From assembly GCF_022761015.1 (NCBI RefSeq), contig NZ_JAKWJQ010000003.1:1-64000 (forward strand): a DNA stretch of 64,000 nucleotides, in the 5' to 3' direction. Source of the DNA: Humibacter sp. RRB41 (GTDB lineage Bacteria; Actinomycetota; Actinomycetes; Actinomycetales; Microbacteriaceae). The notes beneath the pieces were generated by a model. The model was given only the letters and a program-made list of their open reading frames with translations, was not told the DNA's origin and did no database searches. The position numbers were made by a program, and so were the translations under genes. Numbering within the stretch: position 1 is the first letter of the stretch; each line of letters opens with the position of its first letter. This document shows, in pieces, positions 60,019 through 64,000 of this stretch.

Positions 60019-61392
60019 CTATTGCGCCGCGTCGAGCAGCGATTGCACCTTGGCGTTCGCCGCAGCGAGCAGCGTGGGGATGTCGGCGTTCTGGTCGGTG
60101 AGCACCGCCTGGACGACGGGGTCGAGTGCGCCGTAGAGGTCTTGCGTGTTCTCGGCGGGCTCAGCGAGCAACGGCTGCTCGAACTCCTTGTCCGTGTAGT
60201 ACTTGAACTGGTCGACCGGCACGTTCACGTACGGCTCGATCCACCCCATGTACTTGTCGTAGGTCGCCTTGTCGAAGACCGGCACCTGCGGCACTCCGAC
60301 GGCCTGCTTGTCGTCGGCTTGGGCCTTCGCAGTCGACGTCGCCGTCTTCTGATCGAACTGGTTCTCCATGTAGAAGTAGTCGATCCACTTCACGGATGCC
60401 TCCTGCTGAGCTGCAGTGGACTTGGTGCTCACCATCGCGAGCGTTCCGCCGCCGAGCGCACCGGCATCCTCGCCCTGCAACGGCACGACGGATTCGCCGT
60501 ACATCTTCGGGTCGATGTTGTTCTGCGCGACCAGCGACGAGTAGTTGCCGCCACCTGAGACGTACATGCCGACCTGGCCGGCGACGAACGCCTGGTTGAT
60601 GCCGTTCCAGTCGTAGAGGAAGTTCGATCCCATGGAGTCGTCCTTCCAGCGCATGTCGTGCAGCCGATCGAGCGCGTCGACGAACGCCTGCGAGTTCACT
60701 GTCGCCTTCGTCTTGGCGCCCACGCCGCTCTCGGCACGCCCACCGAGCGCGTACGCCATCGTGGTGAGGGTCCAGCCGCCCGTGTTGTCCTTCGTCATCG
60801 TCGCGTAGCCGGCCTGGCCGGTCTTCTCGGAGATCTGCTTGGCATCCTTGCGGATCTGCGCCCAGGTGGTCGGAGGCTTGTCGGGGTCGAGCCCGGCCTT
60901 CGTGAACAGGTCCCGGTTGTAGTGGAGAGCCTGGCCGTAAGCGGCGATCGGCACGGCGAGCATCGCACCCTTGGAGTCCTCACCGTTCTTCACCACCGAC
61001 GAGTTGAGCTTCTTCGCCCACGGGTACTCGGCTACTTCCTTGCTGATGTCCGCGACCTGGTGCTGCTGGATGAGCCCCTTGCCGTCCGTGAACGCCACGG
61101 TGAACACGTTCGGCAGCGTGCCTCCCGCCAGTTGGGCGGAGAAGGTCGTCGCCGTCCACTTGTATTCCTGCGGTTTCACCGTGATGTTCGGGTACTTCTT
61201 CTCGAACTTCGCGACGCGGTTCTCGATGTCCTTCTTGGCGGCCGGCTGCAGGCCGACGTCCTCGGCAACAGTGATCGTCACCTTGCCGTCGGTGGGGGTG
61301 CTGGTGCCGGACGACGAGCATCCGGCAAGGCCGAGCGCCGCGATCGCGGCCGCCGCCGAGATCGCCACCGCTCTGCGGAACGTGTTGGACAT
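60019..61392 (-). CDS. Sugar-binding lipoprotein of an ABC importer, no permease genes beside it
   Basis: A 457-residue family 1 solute-binding protein: signal peptide with lipobox LAGC (Cys25), then VTITVAEDVGLQPAAKKDI and the usual hinge stretches (GALGGGTLAMV, WIDYFYME). It follows the GH13 gene with one base between stop and start region; GAGGAG for its start lies in the end of that gene. Permease genes do not follow: 72 bases later the convergent ABC-F gene ends. It must use permeases encoded elsewhere. Confidence 0.92.
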   Translation of the reverse strand: MSNTFRRAVAISAAAAIAALGLAGCSSSGTSTPTDGKVTITVAEDVGLQPAAKKDIENRVAKFEKKYPNITVKPQEYKWTATTFSAQLAGGTLPNVFTVAFTDGKGLIQQHQVADISKEVAEYPWAKKLNSSVVKNGEDSKGAMLAVPIAAYGQALHYNRDLFTKAGLDPDKPPTTWAQIRKDAKQISEKTGQAGYATMTKDNTGGWTLTTMAYALGGRAESGVGAKTKATVNSQAFVDALDRLHDMRWKDDSMGSNFLYDWNGINQAFVAGQVGMYVSGGGNYSSLVAQNNIDPKMYGESVVPLQGEDAGALGGGTLAMVSTKSTAAQQEASVKWIDYFYMENQFDQKTATSTAKAQADDKQAVGVPQVPVFDKATYDKYMGWIEPYVNVPVDQFKYYTDKEFEQPLLAEPAENTQDLYGALDPVVQAVLTDQNADIPTLLAAANAKVQSLLDAAQ

Positions 61393-61393
61393 G

Positions 61394-63166
61394 TCAACTC
61401 CTCTGTTGATCACTTGGGTGCAGTGCTGTTTCGGGTGGTGCTGGATGCGCGGCGCCCGGTCTGCGACGGAGCCATACCGCGGTGTCGGGCGGCAGGGCAC
61501 CGCCGACGAGTGGGGCGCTGGCGAGCAGGATGTCGGCATCCGGCTCGAGCGCGTGATCGTGCGGCCCGAAGTTGACGATGCAGATCAGATCGTCCCCTCT
61601 GGCGAATGAGAGAACACCGGATGCCCGCTGCGGCACCCACGAGAAGCGCTCGCTGCGGAGCGCCGGCTCGGCGCGACGCAGCCGTAATGCGCTGCGGTAG
61701 AGCGACAACATCGACGACGGATCCTGCGACTGCGCCTGCACGCTGAGCGGACCCCAGTCCCGCGGCTGAGGGAGCCACGGCGTGGTGGACGCACCGTCGG
61801 GCGAGAAGCCGAATGCGCTGCCGGTGGACGTCCAGGGAAGCGGCACACGGCATCCGTCGCGGCCGGGGTCGACGCCGCCTGAACGGAAGTGCATCGGATC
61901 GGTGATCGACTCCCGCGGCAGGTCTTCCACCTCCGGCAGGCCGAGTTCGTCGCCCTGGTACACGTAGAGCACGCCGGGCAAGCCTGCGGCGAGCAGTGCA
62001 GCCGCTCGCGCCCGACGCTCTCCCAGAGCGCGGTCGGTCGGAGTGCCGAAACGCTTGGCGTCGAACGAGAACGACGTTTCCGCCCGGCCGAGCCTCGTCA
62101 CCGGACGGGTGATGTCGTGGTTCGAGAGCACCCAGGTCGCCGGTGCGCCGACGGGCGCGTGGCTGCGCAGGGTGGCGTCGATGACGGCGCGTACGGCATC
62201 CGCTCGCCACGGGCCGGTCATGAAGTCGAAGTTGAAGGCGGTGTGGATCTCGTCCGGCCTCAGGTAGGCGGCGAAGCGATCCGCGTCGGCCAGCCAGACC
62301 TCGGCGACGAGCACACGGGGCTCGTCGTAGGAGTCGGCGACGCGTCGCCACGCCCGGTAGATGTCGTGCAGCTCGTCTCTGTCGAGGTGTGGATGCTCGC
62401 CGGCGCCGTATCCGGAAACGCCCCGCATGTCGGGGAGCGAGGGGTCCTTCACGGGCAAGCCGGCAGAGTCGATGCGCACGCCGGCAGCTCCGCGATCGAA
62501 CCAGAACCGCAGCACGTCCTCGTGCTCGGCACGTACGTCGGCGTTCTGCCAGTTGAGGTCGGGCTGCTCCGGCGCGAAGAGATGCAGGTACCACTCGCCG
62601 GGTGTGCCGTCCTGGTCCGTCGTTCGTGTCCACGTACCACCGCCGAAGCTCGACTCCCAGTCGGTGGGCGGCAGGCTGCCGTCGACGCCCCGTCCCTGGC
62701 GGAACCAGAACCGGTCGCGCTCCGGCGATCCGGGAGCTGCGGCGAGGGCATCCTGAAACCAGGCGTGCCGATCAGAGACGTGGTTCGGCACGATGTCGAC
62801 GATCGTGCGGATGCCCAACTCGCGCGCCTGAACGATCAGCAGTTCGGCCTCCTCGAGCGATCCGAGCACCGGGTCGATGGTGCGGTAGTCCGCGACGTCG
62901 TAACCGCCGTCGGCCAGCGGCGAGGAGTACCAGGGCGTGAACCAGATCGCGTCGACGCCGAGCTCATGAAGGTAGGGCAGCCGGCCTCGCACGCCGGCGA
63001 GATCGCCGACGCCGTCGCCATCGGAGTCGGAGAAGCTGCGTGGATACACCTGATAAACCACCGCGGTGCGCCACCAGTCGGCGTCGCCGATCCGTTCGGT
63101 CGTCGCCTCGCCCACCGTTTCGGCCATCGTGGAGCCGTCGGCCGGTGCGTCATCGGTGATCGTCAC
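61394..63166 (-). CDS. GH13 alpha-glucosidase (oligo-1,6-glucosidase-like)
   Basis: A 590-residue cytoplasmic glycosidase. VVYQVYPRSFSDSDGDGVGDL starts the barrel. The four conserved regions are complete: DIVPNH (Asp124 on), GVRIDSA with the nucleophile Asp233, AEVW with the acid/base Glu289, and LSNHD with Asp351. QVYPRSF and the region around RIDSA fit alpha-glucosidases of subfamilies 17, 23 or 30. The GTG at 63166 has GAGAGAAAG upstream; an ATG 39 bases later is possible. Operon with the binding protein; divergent from a LacI gene that begins at 63579. Confidence 0.92.
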   Translation of the reverse strand: MTITDDAPADGSTMAETVGEATTERIGDADWWRTAVVYQVYPRSFSDSDGDGVGDLAGVRGRLPYLHELGVDAIWFTPWYSSPLADGGYDVADYRTIDPVLGSLEEAELLIVQARELGIRTIVDIVPNHVSDRHAWFQDALAAAPGSPERDRFWFRQGRGVDGSLPPTDWESSFGGGTWTRTTDQDGTPGEWYLHLFAPEQPDLNWQNADVRAEHEDVLRFWFDRGAAGVRIDSAGLPVKDPSLPDMRGVSGYGAGEHPHLDRDELHDIYRAWRRVADSYDEPRVLVAEVWLADADRFAAYLRPDEIHTAFNFDFMTGPWRADAVRAVIDATLRSHAPVGAPATWVLSNHDITRPVTRLGRAETSFSFDAKRFGTPTDRALGERRARAAALLAAGLPGVLYVYQGDELGLPEVEDLPRESITDPMHFRSGGVDPGRDGCRVPLPWTSTGSAFGFSPDGASTTPWLPQPRDWGPLSVQAQSQDPSSMLSLYRSALRLRRAEPALRSERFSWVPQRASGVLSFARGDDLICIVNFGPHDHALEPDADILLASAPLVGGALPPDTAVWLRRRPGAAHPAPPETALHPSDQQRS

Positions 63167-63356
63167 GTCGTCGTGTTCTTTCTCTCGGGGCGAGGTCTCT
63201 TCGGGTGGGCGTGCAGCGACTTGCCCTTGCGACCCTGACCCTTTCGGCGACCGCCCCTGCCGATCGCCTCGAGCGCCGCTCGGCGTCGGACCTCGCGCAT
63301 TCGGCGCGATCGGAGGGGCGATCTCCCACACGCCCGTGGGGGAGTCCGCCGAAAGG

Positions 63357-63370
63357 TTTAGCGCTACACT
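63357..63370. promoter_or_regulatory. Candidate LacI-type operator
   Basis: GTTTAGCGCTACAC contains the palindrome TAGCGCTA (63359-63366), the form bound by many actinobacterial MalR/CelR-like repressors. It lies in the 412-base gap between the GH13 gene and the LacI gene, which otherwise holds no gene that I can support. TTGACG at 63384 may be a -35 box for the regulator gene. Confidence 0.45.
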
Positions 63371-63578
63371 TGCCGTACTGGGAGTTGACGATAGAGCCAC
63401 TTCGTGACGGCTGTCAAGCGCGATCCCGTGGCATCCGCCGAGGGAGGCCGCGGGGTACAGCGCTGCGCCGTCGACGGACCGGATGCCGTCGCTCGGCGTT
63501 GTATTCGCGGTACTTTGAGCGGCGGATGGAACGAGTTCGCGGCCACGAGCGCAGACACAGCGCAGAGAAGGGGACACC

Positions 63579-64000
63579 GTGCGGGTGACGCTCAAGGACA
63601 TCGCCGATGAGGCCGGCGTCAGCGTCATGACCGTCTCGAACGTGATCAACGGCAACCGCGGGAGGGTCTCGGAGTCCACGATCGAACGCGTACAGGAGAT
63701 CGTCGCGCGCCGGGGCTACGTGCCCAGCGCCTCCGCGAGGTCGCTCGCGGCGAACGCGTCGCGCATGATCGGTCTGCTGGTGCCCGCCGCGGACGAGGAC
63801 AGCCTGATGGTCAGTCCGCACAACGCCGCGATGTTCGGTCTGCTCGAACGGAGGCTGCGCAAGGCCGGCTATCACCTGCTGCTGCGCGGTGTGGCGAGGC
63901 CGTCCGAGGTGCTCGAGGCGGTGAAGTCATGGAACCTCGACGGCGTGATATTGCTCGGCTTCGTCGATGCGGATGTCGATTCGTTCACCGCCGTCGGGGA
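63579..64000 (+). CDS. LacI-family regulator, cut by the window end
   Basis: The first 140 codons of a LacI-type repressor. VTLKDIADEAGVSVMTVSNVINGNRGRVSESTIERVQEIV is the helix-turn-helix region, SARSLAANASRMIGLLVPA the hinge helix and first strand of the effector domain. GTG start with AAGGGGAC upstream. It probably regulates the divergent GH13-importer operon through the TAGCGCTA box. The rest lies beyond 64000. Confidence 0.93.
   Translation, partial: MRVTLKDIADEAGVSVMTVSNVINGNRGRVSESTIERVQEIVARRGYVPSASARSLAANASRMIGLLVPAADEDSLMVSPHNAAMFGLLERRLRKAGYHLLLRGVARPSEVLEAVKSWNLDGVILLGFVDADVDSFTAVG

Noticed and set aside
61889-63238. 449-codon frame antisense to the GH13 gene
   Set aside because: All four GH13 conserved regions are on the minus strand.

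Overview
The window is high-GC actinobacterial DNA, most like the family Microbacteriaceae. This rests on codon and dinucleotide use (many GGATGCC/GCATCC contexts), Gram-positive lipoproteins, an F420-type oxidoreductase, an SdaC-free ThrE exporter, many leaderless promoters (TANNNT 5-8 bases before the start codon), and a dispersed GGTCGAGTAG repeat I associate with that family. The species cannot be named from the sequence. The window opens in the last bases of a 5S rRNA gene, so it starts at the end of an rRNA operon, and it closes inside a LacI-type regulator gene. I saw no tRNA gene, CRISPR array, transposase or prophage module.

Layout. 1-10.4 kb: an rRNA end, a small reductase, then a carbohydrate operon on the minus strand (LacI regulator, solute-binding lipoprotein, two permeases, GH63-like glycosidase) divergent from a large secreted multidomain glycosidase. 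10.5-31 kb is the accessory part. It holds a DUF4352-like membrane protein, a DUF4143 AAA+ ATPase behind 22-bp direct repeats, a DUF2130 protein, and a type I restriction-modification operon: degenerate methylase-like gene, hsdM, hsdS, a GTPase gene and hsdR. After YaeQ and ThrE comes a patchwork of an NYN nuclease-like gene, an intact SET-domain gene, a second DUF4143 ATPase behind 23-bp repeats, and two broken pieces of the SET gene.

31-42.4 kb: regulators (GntR, ECF41-type sigma factor with its AhpD-like partner, MarR with an MFS pump), a Nudix hydrolase, an OmpA-like/lipoprotein pair, a VapBC-type pair, aspartokinase, a pentapeptide-repeat protein and an SGNH lipoprotein. 42.4-51.3 kb: an orphan beta-class DNA methyltransferase, another toxin-antitoxin pair, and a non-phosphorylating L-fucose catabolic cluster (fuconate dehydratase, aldo/keto reductase, SDR, lactonase, mutarotase, FadR-type regulator). 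Both arms of that cluster share an ACATC-N-GATGT operator candidate. An HxlR regulator with its NAD(P)-binding partner sits in its middle.

51.5-64 kb: aspartate-semialdehyde dehydrogenase (about 11 kb from its usual neighbour aspartokinase), an APC transporter, a DUF1684 protein, a MerR regulator divergent from a small membrane protein across a tandem operator, malate:quinone oxidoreductase, an ABC-F ATPase with a long leader, and a second sugar locus (solute-binding lipoprotein, GH13 glucosidase, LacI regulator). The most promising unit for a new system is 14.3-25.1 kb, the type I R-M operon with a built-in GTPase and a catalytically dead methylase-like protein; the two repeat-fronted DUF4143 cassettes come second.
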